Shown: positions 16,765 through 27,695, numbered from the stretch's first letter. The stretch: DNA of 64,000 nt from Campylobacter sp. MIT 12-8780 (GCF_006864535.1 NZ_QHLL01000007.1:62001-126000); one strand, 5' to 3'. The notes: generated by a model not told the origin, from the sequence alone. Program-made: numbers and translations.

Positions 16765-19122
16765 ATGAAATGCACACATTGCAAGCTTGAATTTAATAAG
16801 GCACAAATGCTTGAGAAAAACGGACATTTTTTTTGTTGCAAAGGCTGTGAAAGTGTGTTTGAGATACTTGAAAATAAAGGCTTAACAAGCTTTTATGAAA
16901 AGCTTGGCACACAAAGCCTTGAGCCAGCCAAACTAGAAGAAATAAGTAATTTTGATAGTTTTGTGCGTCATAACAAAGACGGCTTTAGTGAGATTCATCT
17001 TATCATCTCAAAAATTCATTGTGCAGCATGTATTTGGCTTAATGAAAAAATTCTCATCAGCGAAGAAGGCATTATCGAAGTGCAAATCAGCCCCTTAACG
17101 CACAAAGCACGTATAGTTTTTGATGAAAAATCAATCTCTTTAAAGCAAATTCTAACCCTCATTCAAAGCATAGGCTACACAGCAAGTGCGTATGATCCTT
17201 TAAAAGCTGAGTCAAAAGCTGTAGCTTTAAAAAGGGAGTTTTACTCAAGGCTCATCGTTGCCATAGCTTGCGTGATGAATATCATGTGGATAAGCATAGC
17301 AAAATACGCTGGTTTTTTCAGCGGTATGGATGAGGAGACAAAAGATATTTTAAATTTTGCCGAGTTTGTTTTGGCAAGTCCGGTGCTGTTTTACACCGGC
17401 TCAAGCTTTTATCAAGCTGCTTTTTATGCTTTAAAAAATAAAATCGTTACTATGGACTTGCTTGTCATTAGCGGTTCAAGCTTGGCGTATGTATATTCGC
17501 TTTGGGCGATGTTTTCAAGGGTCGGGGAAGTGTATTTTGACTCAGTAGCGATGATTATTTGCTTTGTTTTTGTGGGAAAATACCTTGAAGTGCTGATGAA
17601 AAAAAATGCAAGCGATACGATGGATGGCTTGAATGAGTTTTTAAAAGCTGAAATTTTAGTATTTGACGGCGAAAAATTCACCGCAAAAGATCCTTATGCA
17701 GTGCAAATTGGCGATATCATCAGCCTTAAAACAGGCGATAAAATCATCATTGATGGAATTTGCACCAAAGGTGAAGCAAGCATAGATAGCTCAAGCTTAA
17801 GCGGGGAAAACGAGCCTATCTTAATCAACAAAGGTAAAGAGCTTTATTCAGCCTGTATAGTCATAGACGGAAGCTTAGAATACAAGGCTAACAAGCTTTA
17901 CAAAGACTCAAAACTTAGCCAAATCATCTCTTTGCTTGAATTATCTCAAAACAAAAAGCCAAAAATTCAAAGCCTAAGCGAAAAAATCAGTATGTATTTT
18001 TCAAGAATTATGCTTGTTTTGGCTTTGCTTTGTTTTGTGCTGTGGTTTTTTGTGCTTCAAAGCTCCTTTGAACTTGCTTTAGTTACGAGTATTTCAGTTT
18101 TAATCATCGCTTGTCCTTGTGCCCTAGCTCTTGCAACGCCTATTAGCAATCTTATCGCTTTATTTAAGGCTTTGCAATTTAAAATTTTATTTAAAAACTC
18201 AAGCGTGATTGAGGATTTAAGTAAGTGCAATCAAGTTGTATTTGATAAAACCGGCGTTTTAACCTCTGCAAAACTTGAAGTTTCGCGTTTTGAGTGGAAC
18301 AAAAACTTAAATTTAAATGAACTTTTAAGCTTTATCAGTCTTTCAAAGCACCCTGTATCTGCAAGTTTGGCTGAGTTTTTAATCAAAAAAGGGGCAAAAG
18401 ATGAACATTTAAATTTCACAGATTTTAAAGAGCTTAGAGCAAAAGGCTTAAGTGCGAACTTGAATGGGAGTTTTTTGCTTGGTGGAAATGCGTATTTTTT
18501 AAAAGAAAAAGGCTTGGAAGTAGCATATAATTTTGAAAATTCGTATTTTATTTATGCAAAAAATGATGAAATTCTTGCTTTTTTTGAATTTGAAAGTGTG
18601 TTAAAAAAAGGAGCAAAGGAGCTAGTTAGCTACTTAAAAGACAATCAAATTCCTATAACAATGCTTACTGGAGACAATGAAAAAGCCGCAGCTAAAATAG
18701 CAAAAGAGCTTGATATAAAGGATTTTAAAGCCTCTTGCCTGCCACAAACAAAAATGCAAATCGTGCAAGAGCTCAATAAAAAATACAAAGTTTTAATGGT
18801 AGGCGATGGCATAAATGATGCTTTAGCTTTAAAAAATGCAGCTGTTGGTATAAGCTTAAAACAAGGCTCTGATCTGGCAAATGAAACAAGTGATATAATC
18901 ATGCTAAATGATGATTTAACAAGCCTTAAAAACGCTCTTAAGCTGTCTAAAAAAACCTTTGTTATCATCAAGCAAAACCTTGCTTTTTCTTTGCTTTATA
19001 ATGCTTTGACTATACCACTGGCTTTTTTGGGGCTGATTAATCCGCTCATCGCTGCTCTTTCAATGTCTGCAAGCAGTATAGTTGTGGTGCTTAATGCTTT
19101 GCGTATAAAGGGGCTTAAATGA
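16765..19122 (+). CDS. ccoI: Cytochrome cbb3 oxidase copper-transport P-type ATPase
   Basis: 785 aa, a FixI/CcoI P1B ATPase that moves copper for cbb3-type oxidase assembly. The N-terminus has Cys-rich CTHCKLEF and FFCCKGCESVFEIL, then an HMA domain with IHCAACIWLNEK. The channel motif is ACPCALALATP (C450), phosphorylation loop FDKTGVLTSAK (D494) and hinge GDGINDALALKNA. The DKTGT consensus is DKTGV here, a Thr to Val change. Overlaps ccoS by ATGA. Likely start is the ATG at 16765 with only a weak purine-rich site upstream. Confidence 0.93.
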   Translation: MKCTHCKLEFNKAQMLEKNGHFFCCKGCESVFEILENKGLTSFYEKLGTQSLEPAKLEEISNFDSFVRHNKDGFSEIHLIISKIHCAACIWLNEKILISEEGIIEVQISPLTHKARIVFDEKSISLKQILTLIQSIGYTASAYDPLKAESKAVALKREFYSRLIVAIACVMNIMWISIAKYAGFFSGMDEETKDILNFAEFVLASPVLFYTGSSFYQAAFYALKNKIVTMDLLVISGSSLAYVYSLWAMFSRVGEVYFDSVAMIICFVFVGKYLEVLMKKNASDTMDGLNEFLKAEILVFDGEKFTAKDPYAVQIGDIISLKTGDKIIIDGICTKGEASIDSSSLSGENEPILINKGKELYSACIVIDGSLEYKANKLYKDSKLSQIISLLELSQNKKPKIQSLSEKISMYFSRIMLVLALLCFVLWFFVLQSSFELALVTSISVLIIACPCALALATPISNLIALFKALQFKILFKNSSVIEDLSKCNQVVFDKTGVLTSAKLEVSRFEWNKNLNLNELLSFISLSKHPVSASLAEFLIKKGAKDEHLNFTDFKELRAKGLSANLNGSFLLGGNAYFLKEKGLEVAYNFENSYFIYAKNDEILAFFEFESVLKKGAKELVSYLKDNQIPITMLTGDNEKAAAKIAKELDIKDFKASCLPQTKMQIVQELNKKYKVLMVGDGINDALALKNAAVGISLKQGSDLANETSDIIMLNDDLTSLKNALKLSKKTFVIIKQNLAFSLLYNALTIPLAFLGLINPLIAALSMSASSIVVVLNALRIKGLK

Positions 19123-19340
19123 ATGGTGTGATTATGATGATGATAGCGGTGTCGATTTTTGTCTTTTTTATCGCTTTAAGTGCGTTTTTATGGGGGATTA
19201 AAAACAAACAATTTGATGATGAATACAAATTTACAAGCTTAAATGATAGCGAAGAAGCCTTACATGATGCGATCAAGCTTGAAGAGCGAAAAAAAGAAGC
19301 TTTGAAACGCAAAAAATTTCAAAATGATGAAAAAACATAA
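19119..19340 (+). CDS. ccoS: Cytochrome cbb3 oxidase maturation protein CcoS
   Basis: 73 aa with one N-terminal TM helix (MMIAVSIFVFFIALSAFLWG), then an acidic/basic cytoplasmic tail (KNKQFDDEYKF). This is the CcoS pattern; C-terminal tail length is typical. It sits directly after ccoI with a 4-bp overlap, as in other epsilonproteobacteria. Confidence 0.9.
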   Translation: MNGVIMMMIAVSIFVFFIALSAFLWGIKNKQFDDEYKFTSLNDSEEALHDAIKLEERKKEALKRKKFQNDEKT

Positions 19341-19377
19341 AAAAATAAAATTTCAAAAAAGAATTTCGTAAGAAAAA

Positions 19378-19401
19378 GAGCAAGGAAAAAATTCCTTGCT
19401 C
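19378..19401 (-). terminator. Terminator between ccoS and cytochrome c
   Basis: Perfect 10-bp stem (19378-19387 with 19392-19401, AAAA loop). On the minus strand it is followed by TTTTTC, so it ends the cytochrome c transcript; on the plus strand the following bases are A-rich. Confidence 0.75.
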
Positions 19402-19409
19402 AAAAAGGC

Positions 19410-19712
19410 TTATTTTAGGGTTTCGATGTATTCTTCAATCGCCTTAAAATCAGCTTCAGTCAAGCCTTTAAGGTTGATCTTCATAATCGCACCTTGTCCA
19501 TAAGCATTTCTCTTGCCCTCAGCATAATCTTTCATATACTGAAATCTCTCAGCTGATGTGAGAGAGTTTAAAGCTGGAACTTTGTTAAGATACACTTTTT
19601 CAGCTTTTGCTCCATGACAAACCGCACATTTTTTATAAAGTGTCGCTCCATCAGCAGCGTAAGCTGAAATCCCCATACAGGCTAAAGCTGTAATTGCTAA
19701 TACTTTTTTCAT
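19410..19712 (-). CDS. Small periplasmic monohaem cytochrome c
   Basis: About 100 aa. Signal peptide MKKVLAITALACMGISAYA, one CXXCH haem site (CAVCH) near residue 30, and a possible axial Met in the later GAIMKINL region. It is a cytochrome c553/c8-type electron carrier, probably delivering electrons to the cbb3 oxidase. Start is chosen at 19712 because GGAG lies about 7 bp upstream; a longer reading with 14 extra residues would spoil the signal peptide. Its position beside ccoI-ccoS fits C. jejuni Cj1153. Confidence 0.92.
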   Translation of the reverse strand: MKKVLAITALACMGISAYAADGATLYKKCAVCHGAKAEKVYLNKVPALNSLTSAERFQYMKDYAEGKRNAYGQGAIMKINLKGLTEADFKAIEEYIETLK

Positions 19713-19881
19713 TTGTTCTCCTTTTTGAAAAAATTTAATCAATTGATTATACATTATTTTTGTTTAACTTTGTCAAATTTTTTATCAAATTCTCAAAACA
19801 TATCACAACGATAAAGACAAAATAAATGAATTTTTAAGCTTTTTTTCTCTATGATATGAGAAAATTTTTCAAGGAAAAACT

Positions 19882-22800
19882 ATGTTTAAAAAGCTTATTT
19901 TACCATTTTTGCTAATGTTTATCTTTATAGCTTGTAAGGAGAATTCTCCTGAGTTTATAAGAGCTCAAACAAGCGGTGTGATAAAAGCCTATGAACATGT
20001 TTTTGTAAGCTTTATGAATACAAGTTTAGATCAAGAAATTTTAAGCCAAAACAGCATTGATGCAAAAATCAATGGCAAAGAAAGTAAGATCGCTATTAGA
20101 TTTGACTCAAGCCAAACACTTCTTTTATACCCAAATCTCGAAGCGAATAAAAACTATAAGATTGAATTTAATATCGCAAATATCCCTGTAAAGCTTGAGT
20201 TTAAAACAGATTATATGAACTTAAGTCTTGAAAATTCACAATTCATTAGCAAAGACGAAGATAAAAGTTCGCTTTTTATAGAGTTAAAAAGCTCGTTTGA
20301 AGACTTAAATCAAAGCATCTTAGCCCAAAGTATGAGTCTTACTCAAGATGGAAAAATGATCGATTTTTTCTTGCAAAATGTCAATCAAGGACTTATAAGC
20401 TTACAAAGTGAAGCTTTTAAGCTCAGTGATAAATCTTTGAAATTCACACTTCACATAAGGGCTGATAAACTTGGCTTAAAAGAAGATATAGATCTTCATT
20501 TTAATAGCCCATCAAAAAACAAATTTGCATTCATCAATAGCAAAAGTAGTAACGATGAGATCGAGCTTGAGTTTTCCCAAGCCCTAAATGAAAAGCAAAA
20601 TTTTAATGATCTTATCAGCATAGAACCAAAGATCGATTTTAAAGCCTTTGCCATAGGTAACAAACTTAAAATAAATGCTGCATTTTTACCACAAAATGAA
20701 TACAAACTCACCCTTTCTTCAAATCTTAGCTCAAATAAAAACACAAAACTTGAAGAAAGCACAAGTTTAAATATCTCTTTTGGCTACCAAGCCCCTGCGA
20801 TTAGCTTTTCAAGTGATGGTATTTTTTTACCAAGTCTTGCTGATAAAAAGATCGCCTTTAAAAGCTTAAATATCAACAAAGCAAGGCTCAAAGTGTATCA
20901 AATTTATGCTAATACCTTGCACGAATACTTAAGATACAAAAACTTCACTGGTAAAAAAGGCTTAAGTCCTGACTCAAGCGATATAGAAGATGATACTAGA
21001 TATACAAGTGATTTGGTGCTTGAAAAAGAATTTAAACTTGACGCGCAGGCAAATACTTGGGTGCAAAATGAAATCAAGCTTGATGGACTTAAAAACCTAA
21101 AAGGAGCCTTTATCGTTGAGCTGGGTTTTACAGAAGATGATCTTATGTTTCCAAGCTTTTTTGAAGATGAAGGCTATGAGGATTGGGAGAAAGATCGCTT
21201 TTTTTACCGAAGAGCTATAGTGAGTAAAAATCTTGTTTTTTCTGATCTTGGTATTATGGCTGAAGCGATAAATGATCAAATTTTTGTGCGTGTAAATAAC
21301 TACACGAATTTAAACGCTTTAAATGGCGTAAAAATAGAAGCTATCAACCGCAAAAATCAAGTCATCGCAAGTGCTATAAGCGATGTGCAAGGACAAGCTG
21401 TGCTTGATGCAAAAGAACAAGATGTGCTTTTCATCATCGCAAGCAAGGGCGAGGAAGCTGGCATTTTAAGGCTATCAAATCCACTTTCAACTGATGGCTT
21501 TGATGTGAGCGGCGCACAAGAAGCAGGTTTGATAGAAGCTTTTATATACACAGATAGGGGCGTGTATAGACCCGGCGATAATGTGCATTTAAACATCGTC
21601 GCAAGAAATAAAAAAGCGATGATAAACCACCCCATCATTTTAAAAAGCTTTAAAGATCCACAATCAAGCACTTTGCTAAGCAATATCACGCTAAATCCAA
21701 GCTCAAATGGTATGTTTTATCAAGAGCTAAAGCTTGCAAAAGACGCAGCTACTGGGATTTATGAGCTTAAATTTGACATTGCTTCACAAACTTTTTCACA
21801 TAAAATATTAGTGCAAACCCTAGCTCCAAACCGCATAGCCGTGCAGCTTCAAAACGAAGAAAGCCTTGATATAAATAAAAATTCAGAGCTTGAGTATAAC
21901 ATAGAAGCAAAATACCTCTTTGGCGCTCCTGCAGCTAAGCTTAAAACACAAACAACTTTAAATGTCATCAAAGATAATTACAAAAATCCAAAATTTACAA
22001 ATTATATCTTTCAAAATCCTAGCCTTTACATCAGCGAATATTCAAAAAATGATGATGGTGTGCTTGATGAAAATGGAAAACTTAGCTCAAGCATTACGCT
22101 TGGCGAAACTATACTCAACACTCAAGGAACAAATTTTAAAGCCCTGCTTACAAGCGAAGTCTTTGAAGCAGGTGGTAGAAGCACAAAAGCCCTTTCTACA
22201 ATGAAGCTTGAAAAGTATAAATACTTCATTGGTATTAAAGAGCTTGAAAACTACTATATCAATAGCGGTGATAAGATCAGCTTTAGCGTCATTGCAAGTG
22301 ATTTAAATTTCAACACACTTAAAGGTAAAAAAATCACTTATAAAATTTATAAAAACAGCTCTTCATGGTGGTTTGACTATGATAATTACAGCGAATTTTT
22401 ACGCTCTATCAAAAAAGACAAAAACACCCAAATCATCGCACAAGGCGAGATTACAAGCTCTGATAAACCGGTAAGTTTTAGCTTTGATAGCAAGGATTAT
22501 TATGGCGAAATGTTTGTTGAGCTAGTTGATAATGAAAGCGGTGTAAGCACCGGCGAGCGTTTTTATGTGAGTTCTTGGGGAGCTGTAAATAACGCTGATA
22601 TAGTCTCAAGCCTTAAAATAAAAAGCGATAAGGACAAATACCAAGTTGGTGAAAAAGCTATAATCGAATTTGAAAGCACAAAAAATTCAAAAGCTTTTGT
22701 TACGATAAGTAATAACAAAGGCATCATCAAACAATTTAGCCTAGAGCCTCAAGGCACAAGCACGAAATTTGAGCTGGATTTAAGTAAAGAATACGCACCA

Positions 22801-25218
22801 AATGTCTATGTAAGTGTTTCTTTGCTGCAAGATTATAATACATGGCAAAATGATAGAGCCTTGAGGCTTTTTGGGGTTGTGCCTGTGCTTGTGGAGGATA
22901 AAGCTACCAAGCTTGAGCTTGATTTAAAAGCTCCTGATAAAATTCTACCGCAAAGCGAATTTGAGCTTGAAATCCAAAGTAAAGACAAAAAAGCCTTTAC
23001 TTATACTTTGGCTATAGTTGATGAGGGGCTTTTAAGCTTGAGTGATTTTGAAACACCAGATATTTGGGGATATTTTTATGCAAAAACCGGCTTTAAACTC
23101 AAAGTCTTTGATACTTACGAACAAATCATTGCTAAAACACTTGGCAAGGTTTCAAAGGTGCTAAGCACTGGAGGAGACTTAGAAGCTAGCTTTAACAAAG
23201 CCAAAAGAGCAAACAAAAACAAGGCTGATGAACAAGCAGAGAGATTTAAAGCTGTAGTGCTGTATCAAGCCCCTATACAAAGTGATAAAAAAGGCTATGC
23301 AAAGCTAAAATTTCAAATGCCAGCATATATGGGTGCAGTGCGTGTAATGCTTATAGCAAGCAATGGCGAGGCTTTTGGTAGCGTGGAAAAAGAAATCATC
23401 GTCAGTGCGCCTGTAAGTGTGCTTGAAACCTTTCCAAGAAGCTTAAGAATAAATGATAAATTTGAGTTTTTAGCTCAGGTATTTAAAAACGAAGAAAGCG
23501 TTACAAACGCAAGCTTGAGCCTTAAAAGCAAAAACAAACTTCTTAGCCTTGATAAAGAAGAAGTGCAAATTGCGTTTAATGGCGATGAAAAAGTTAAAAA
23601 TATCATCTTTAATATCGCGGTAAATGATGATAAATTAGGACTTGAAGAGCTTGAACTTGAGCTTAAGAGCAAGGATTATAACTTTAAAAATACAACACAA
23701 ATTGATGTTAAAGCTATCAATGCTTACACGTATGAGGGCGAAAATTTCATCATCAAGCCAAATGAAAAAAAAGAATTCCATATCGATCAAAGCTATATCA
23801 AAGGAAGCACGCAAGCTGTTTTAGAGTTAAGCTCAACGCCGATTTTAAATTTAAATCACCGCTTAAAATACCTCATTGCTTATCCTTATGGTTGCATTGA
23901 GCAAACTACTTCAGCTGTTTTACCTCAGCTTTATTTAGATGAACTTGGCGTAAAGATTAATAAGCAAAAAGTGATTGACAACATAAACGCCGCTCTTACT
24001 CGCTACATGCGTTTTCAAACGGCTAATGGTGGCTTTGCGTATTGGCAGGGTGGCAAAGAAGCAAACGCTTGGGGAAGCAACTATGCAGGCTTATTTATGA
24101 TTTTGGCTAAAAATAATGGTTTTTATGTCAGTGATAGTGTGTATAATGCATGGCTTGAATACCAAAAAGATTATATAGACAACAATCTTTACAACACAGA
24201 TAGTGCCATACTTGTGAATTCTTTATATCTTTTAGCCTTAGTGCAAGAGCCAAATATCGCTGCGATGAATGCCGTGTATGAGCACAAAGATAGGCTAAGC
24301 AACACTGCTCTTTGGCAACTTGGTGCGGCTTATAAGCTTGCTGGACTTGAAGATATTGCTTTAAAACTTGTGGCAAATGCTTCTTTTATGCCAAATTCAA
24401 GCGAGGAGTTTTACCGACAAAGTTATGGCTCTGATCTAAGAGATAAGGCGATTATCCTTGCTTCTTATATAGATATCTATAATAAAATCAATGAGCCTTT
24501 ATTTAAAGAACTTAGCGAAATTTTAGGCACAAATACTTATCTAAACACCCAAAATGCAGGCTATATGCTCTATGCTTTAGCTAAAGGTGCAAATTTAAAT
24601 AAAAAAGATGATAAAGCAGGACAACTTCAAGGCACACTCGAGCTTTTAAGTAACGCTCAAAACAAAACTTTGCAACTCAATGAAAGCAAACAAAGCGTTG
24701 AGTTTAGCGAAGGTAAAGCGGTGCTAAATGCCAAAAACGCTATATATGGGCATTTTGGTGTTGAGGGCATTAAGCTTGAGCTTAGCAAGCCTTTTACAAA
24801 TAAGATCAATATTTCACGAAGTTTTTATAACGAAAAAGGCGAACCTATCGATGAAAGCAAGCTTCAAAGCTCACAAAACTTTTATATGAGACTTGATGTG
24901 AGCCTAAATAACGCTGCTTCAGTGCAAAACTTAGCTCTTACCCAAGTGCTTCCTAGTGGTTGGGAAGTAGCAAATACGCTTTTAGATACAAAAATTCCAC
25001 GATTTGCCGACAACTCAAAACTTGATTTTATCGATATAAGAGATGATAAGATTATGTGGTTTTTTGATCTATCTAATGATGAAACAAAAAGCTTTTTCAT
25101 CAAGCTCACCGCAGTAACACCGGGCGAATTTACTTTAAGTGGCGCCTTTGCAGAAGCAATGTATGATAACACTTATCAAAGCTTAAGTGAAGGTAAAAAA
25201 GTCATTGTTTCACGCTAA
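19882..25218 (+). CDS. Alpha-2-macroglobulin-family lipoprotein
   Basis: 1778 aa, bacterial A2M (YfhM-like) protease trap. The signal peptide ends with a lipobox (FIFIAC), so it is an envelope lipoprotein. Beta-rich macroglobulin domains occupy the first ~1000 residues (DRGVYRPGDNVHLN is a conserved segment). The thioester motif GCIEQ (about residues 1338-1342) is intact, so covalent capture of attacking proteases is possible. The terpenoid-cyclase-like domain follows. Paired with pbpC, as in many Gram-negatives, where the two together are thought to defend and repair the cell wall when the outer membrane is breached. No frameshift is seen. Confidence 0.94.
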   Translation: MFKKLILPFLLMFIFIACKENSPEFIRAQTSGVIKAYEHVFVSFMNTSLDQEILSQNSIDAKINGKESKIAIRFDSSQTLLLYPNLEANKNYKIEFNIANIPVKLEFKTDYMNLSLENSQFISKDEDKSSLFIELKSSFEDLNQSILAQSMSLTQDGKMIDFFLQNVNQGLISLQSEAFKLSDKSLKFTLHIRADKLGLKEDIDLHFNSPSKNKFAFINSKSSNDEIELEFSQALNEKQNFNDLISIEPKIDFKAFAIGNKLKINAAFLPQNEYKLTLSSNLSSNKNTKLEESTSLNISFGYQAPAISFSSDGIFLPSLADKKIAFKSLNINKARLKVYQIYANTLHEYLRYKNFTGKKGLSPDSSDIEDDTRYTSDLVLEKEFKLDAQANTWVQNEIKLDGLKNLKGAFIVELGFTEDDLMFPSFFEDEGYEDWEKDRFFYRRAIVSKNLVFSDLGIMAEAINDQIFVRVNNYTNLNALNGVKIEAINRKNQVIASAISDVQGQAVLDAKEQDVLFIIASKGEEAGILRLSNPLSTDGFDVSGAQEAGLIEAFIYTDRGVYRPGDNVHLNIVARNKKAMINHPIILKSFKDPQSSTLLSNITLNPSSNGMFYQELKLAKDAATGIYELKFDIASQTFSHKILVQTLAPNRIAVQLQNEESLDINKNSELEYNIEAKYLFGAPAAKLKTQTTLNVIKDNYKNPKFTNYIFQNPSLYISEYSKNDDGVLDENGKLSSSITLGETILNTQGTNFKALLTSEVFEAGGRSTKALSTMKLEKYKYFIGIKELENYYINSGDKISFSVIASDLNFNTLKGKKITYKIYKNSSSWWFDYDNYSEFLRSIKKDKNTQIIAQGEITSSDKPVSFSFDSKDYYGEMFVELVDNESGVSTGERFYVSSWGAVNNADIVSSLKIKSDKDKYQVGEKAIIEFESTKNSKAFVTISNNKGIIKQFSLEPQGTSTKFELDLSKEYAPNVYVSVSLLQDYNTWQNDRALRLFGVVPVLVEDKATKLELDLKAPDKILPQSEFELEIQSKDKKAFTYTLAIVDEGLLSLSDFETPDIWGYFYAKTGFKLKVFDTYEQIIAKTLGKVSKVLSTGGDLEASFNKAKRANKNKADEQAERFKAVVLYQAPIQSDKKGYAKLKFQMPAYMGAVRVMLIASNGEAFGSVEKEIIVSAPVSVLETFPRSLRINDKFEFLAQVFKNEESVTNASLSLKSKNKLLSLDKEEVQIAFNGDEKVKNIIFNIAVNDDKLGLEELELELKSKDYNFKNTTQIDVKAINAYTYEGENFIIKPNEKKEFHIDQSYIKGSTQAVLELSSTPILNLNHRLKYLIAYPYGCIEQTTSAVLPQLYLDELGVKINKQKVIDNINAALTRYMRFQTANGGFAYWQGGKEANAWGSNYAGLFMILAKNNGFYVSDSVYNAWLEYQKDYIDNNLYNTDSAILVNSLYLLALVQEPNIAAMNAVYEHKDRLSNTALWQLGAAYKLAGLEDIALKLVANASFMPNSSEEFYRQSYGSDLRDKAIILASYIDIYNKINEPLFKELSEILGTNTYLNTQNAGYMLYALAKGANLNKKDDKAGQLQGTLELLSNAQNKTLQLNESKQSVEFSEGKAVLNAKNAIYGHFGVEGIKLELSKPFTNKINISRSFYNEKGEPIDESKLQSSQNFYMRLDVSLNNAASVQNLALTQVLPSGWEVANTLLDTKIPRFADNSKLDFIDIRDDKIMWFFDLSNDETKSFFIKLTAVTPGEFTLSGAFAEAMYDNTYQSLSEGKKVIVSR

Positions 25219-27439
25219 ATTTAGCCTTAAGCTTTTGCTTTTGGCTTTTTGTGGTATTTTTGTTTATGTGCTTTTTGTGTTTTTTAGCTTTGATGAAAAA
25301 GAACTTCAAAAAGAATTTGAAGCAAGATATAGCAAGGTTTTGTATGATAGAAATGACGCAATTTTAAGCACCTTTATCAACAAAGAAGAACAATGGCATT
25401 TAAAAGCTAATACCATACCAAAAAAGCTTGAAGTAGCTGTTTTGCTGTATGAGGACAAGAATTTTTATTCACATTCTGGGGTGGATTTTCTTGCGATTTT
25501 AAGGGCTTTGAAAAGCAATTTTTTAGGTGAGAAAAAAAGCGGTGCAAGCACCATTTCTATGCAAGTTATCAAGCTTTTAGAGCAAAATGAACGCACTTTT
25601 TGGCATAAATTTAATGAAATGATAAAGGCTTTAAGCCTAGAACAAAGCCTCAGTAAAGATGAAATTCTTAAGCTTTATCTTAACAATGCTCCTTATGGAG
25701 GCAATCTTGTTGGTTTTTACTCAGCAATTTTGTTTTATTTTGATAAAGATCCAGCTTATTTAACTTGGAGCGAAGCTGCGCTTTTAGCTGTTTTACCAAA
25801 CGCACCGGGTTTGATTAATCTTGAAAAAAACAAAAACAAGCTCCGCCTTAAAAGAGATGCTCTTTTACACAGGCTGTATGCAAAGCATTATTTTGATGAA
25901 AATACACTCAAACTTGCACTAAGCGAGCCTTTACCAAGCTTTAAACCAAGAAGCAACCTTGCCCCTCATCTAGCCATAAAACTCCTTGATGATACGCACA
26001 AACAAGTAAAATCAAGCATAGATAAGCATTTGCAAATCAAATTTGAAGCAAAGGCAAAAGAATTTAGCCTTAAACTCAAGCAAAAAGGCATTAATAATCT
26101 TGCGATTATCCTTGCTGATACAAAAAGCTATGAAACGCTAGCTTATGTAGGTTCTCAGGATTTTTATGATGAAGCTGCTTTAGGACAAGTCAATGGTGCA
26201 AGTGCTAAACGTAGCGTAGGATCTGTTTTAAAGCCTTTTTTATATGCTTTAAGCATAGATGAAGGACTTATCGCGCCAAACTCTTTAGTGCTTGATGTGC
26301 CAACTTTTTTTTCAAGCTTTGCTCCGCAAAATGCAAGCAAAAACTATTATGGCTTAATCAGAGCTGATTTTGCCTTAAGCAAATCCTTAAATGTCCCTTT
26401 TGTCCAGCTTTTAAAAGAATACGGCTATGAAAAGTTTTTCTATCAGCTTAAAAGCTTTTTAAATTTTAGCGATGAAGACTATAAAAAATACGGACTAAGC
26501 CTCATACTAGGCACCAAAGAGTTTAGCCTTGAAGATATGATGAAGCTGTATTTGGCTTTAGCAAATTATGGCAAACTCAAAGAGCTTGCTTTTTACCCAA
26601 ACTCAAACAACACAAATGAAAGACAAATTTTCACTCAAGGTTCAGCTTATCTTACCCTACAAAGCCTTAAAGACTTAAAAAGAGTAGGCTTAGAAGAATA
26701 CAATAAAAGCGAAAAAATCATTTCTTATAAAACAGGCACAAGTTATGGCAGGAAAGACGCTTGGGCTATGGCAGCTACGCCTAAATACACGCTTGGTGTT
26801 TGGGTGGGAAATTTTAACGGAGAAGCAAATGCTAATCTTTACGGCGTAAGTATAGCTGGGGATTTACTTTTTGAGCTTTTAGGCGAACTTGATGACTTGA
26901 GCTTAGAATTTACACCTCCAAGTGATCTTTTTAGCCTTAAAATCGATGCTTTAACAGGGTATCGTTATGATGAGAATTTAAAAACACAAGCTTCAAACAC
27001 ACTTTTTCCAAGAGAAGCTAAGATTTTACGCACTTCACCTTTTTTAAAAAGAGTTTTTGAGTATGAGGGTAAAGAATTACACTCTTTAGATGAAAATTTT
27101 AAATTTGCAAAAGAAAGGATAAAGCTTGATCTGCCCTTAAACGCCCTTGCTTTTTTACATGATAATCAAGTCAAACTCAAACAAGAAAAAAGTGTAAAAA
27201 TCCTTTATCCAAACTCAAATTTAAAGCTTATACGCACTAAGGATTTAAACCAAAAAAACTCCATCATCGTTAAATTTGCGAATTTAAATGATGAAAAATT
27301 ATTTTTGTATCTTGATCAAAAGCTTATTTTTGAAGGAAAAACAAAGAGTTTAAGCCTTGATTTTACTCAGGGCAAGCATGAACTTTTTGTGATGAGTGCA
27401 AGCGGACAAAGCGATAGCGTGAGCTTTGAAGTCGAGTAA
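25187..27439 (+). CDS. pbpC: Penicillin-binding protein 1C
   Basis: About 750 aa. One N-terminal TM anchor, GT51 glycosyltransferase with catalytic Glu in [13 protein letters not shown] (~89), and [11 protein letters not shown]; then a transpeptidase with SVLK (~346-349), SLN (SKSLNVPF) and KTGTS (~516). The C-terminal part fits the PBP1C-specific domain. The protein overlaps A2M by 32 bp. A GTG at 25187 gives the longest form; a TTG at 25205 has AAGG about 11 bp upstream and could be the real start. Role: peptidoglycan synthesis/repair coupled with A2M. Confidence 0.9.
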   Translation: MKVKKSLFHAKFSLKLLLLAFCGIFVYVLFVFFSFDEKELQKEFEARYSKVLYDRNDAILSTFINKEEQWHLKANTIPKKLEVAVLLYEDKNFYSHSGVDFLAILRALKSNFLGEKKSGASTISMQVIKLLEQNERTFWHKFNEMIKALSLEQSLSKDEILKLYLNNAPYGGNLVGFYSAILFYFDKDPAYLTWSEAALLAVLPNAPGLINLEKNKNKLRLKRDALLHRLYAKHYFDENTLKLALSEPLPSFKPRSNLAPHLAIKLLDDTHKQVKSSIDKHLQIKFEAKAKEFSLKLKQKGINNLAIILADTKSYETLAYVGSQDFYDEAALGQVNGASAKRSVGSVLKPFLYALSIDEGLIAPNSLVLDVPTFFSSFAPQNASKNYYGLIRADFALSKSLNVPFVQLLKEYGYEKFFYQLKSFLNFSDEDYKKYGLSLILGTKEFSLEDMMKLYLALANYGKLKELAFYPNSNNTNERQIFTQGSAYLTLQSLKDLKRVGLEEYNKSEKIISYKTGTSYGRKDAWAMAATPKYTLGVWVGNFNGEANANLYGVSIAGDLLFELLGELDDLSLEFTPPSDLFSLKIDALTGYRYDENLKTQASNTLFPREAKILRTSPFLKRVFEYEGKELHSLDENFKFAKERIKLDLPLNALAFLHDNQVKLKQEKSVKILYPNSNLKLIRTKDLNQKNSIIVKFANLNDEKLFLYLDQKLIFEGKTKSLSLDFTQGKHELFVMSASGQSDSVSFEVE

Positions 27440-27467
27440 ATTCAGCGAAAAAAAAGCTTTTTTAAGT

Positions 27468-27473
27468 TATAAT
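27468..27473 (+). promoter_or_regulatory. Putative -10 box for rpmI-rplT
   Basis: TATAAT preceded by an A/T-periodic tract, 30 bp upstream of rpmI and after the pbpC stop. This fits Campylobacter sigma-70 promoters, which often lack a clear -35 box. Confidence 0.55.
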
Positions 27474-27503
27474 CCTAACCTTTATTTTAACAAAGGAAAC
27501 ACA

Positions 27504-27695
27504 ATGCCAAAGATGAAAAGCGTCAAAAGTGCAGTGAAACGCTTCAAAGTCGGCAAAAACAAGATCAAAAGAGGCTCTGCTTTTAGAAGCCATATTTTGA
27601 CTAAAAAGCCAGCTAAAAGAATGCGTGATCTTCGCGGCGTAAAATATGTGCATGCAACCAATGTCAAAGCGGTTGAAAAAATGCTTGGAATTTAA
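27504..27695 (+). CDS. rpmI: Ribosomal protein bL35
   Basis: 63 aa starting [17 protein letters not shown] and ending AVEKMLGI, the standard bL35 form. Basic, Lys/Arg-rich. Start set at 27504 with AAAGGAAAC upstream; the reading frame is open further 5' but lacks sense there. First of the pair with rplT. infC is not upstream here, as in C. jejuni. Confidence 0.97.
   Translation: MPKMKSVKSAVKRFKVGKNKIKRGSAFRSHILTKKPAKRMRDLRGVKYVHATNVKAVEKMLGI

Noticed and set aside
16820-16828. T8 run in ccoI and a T8 run in pbpC (about 26306) as phase-variation tracts
   Set aside because: Short A/T runs are common in AT-rich DNA and both genes are in frame; there is no sign of switching.
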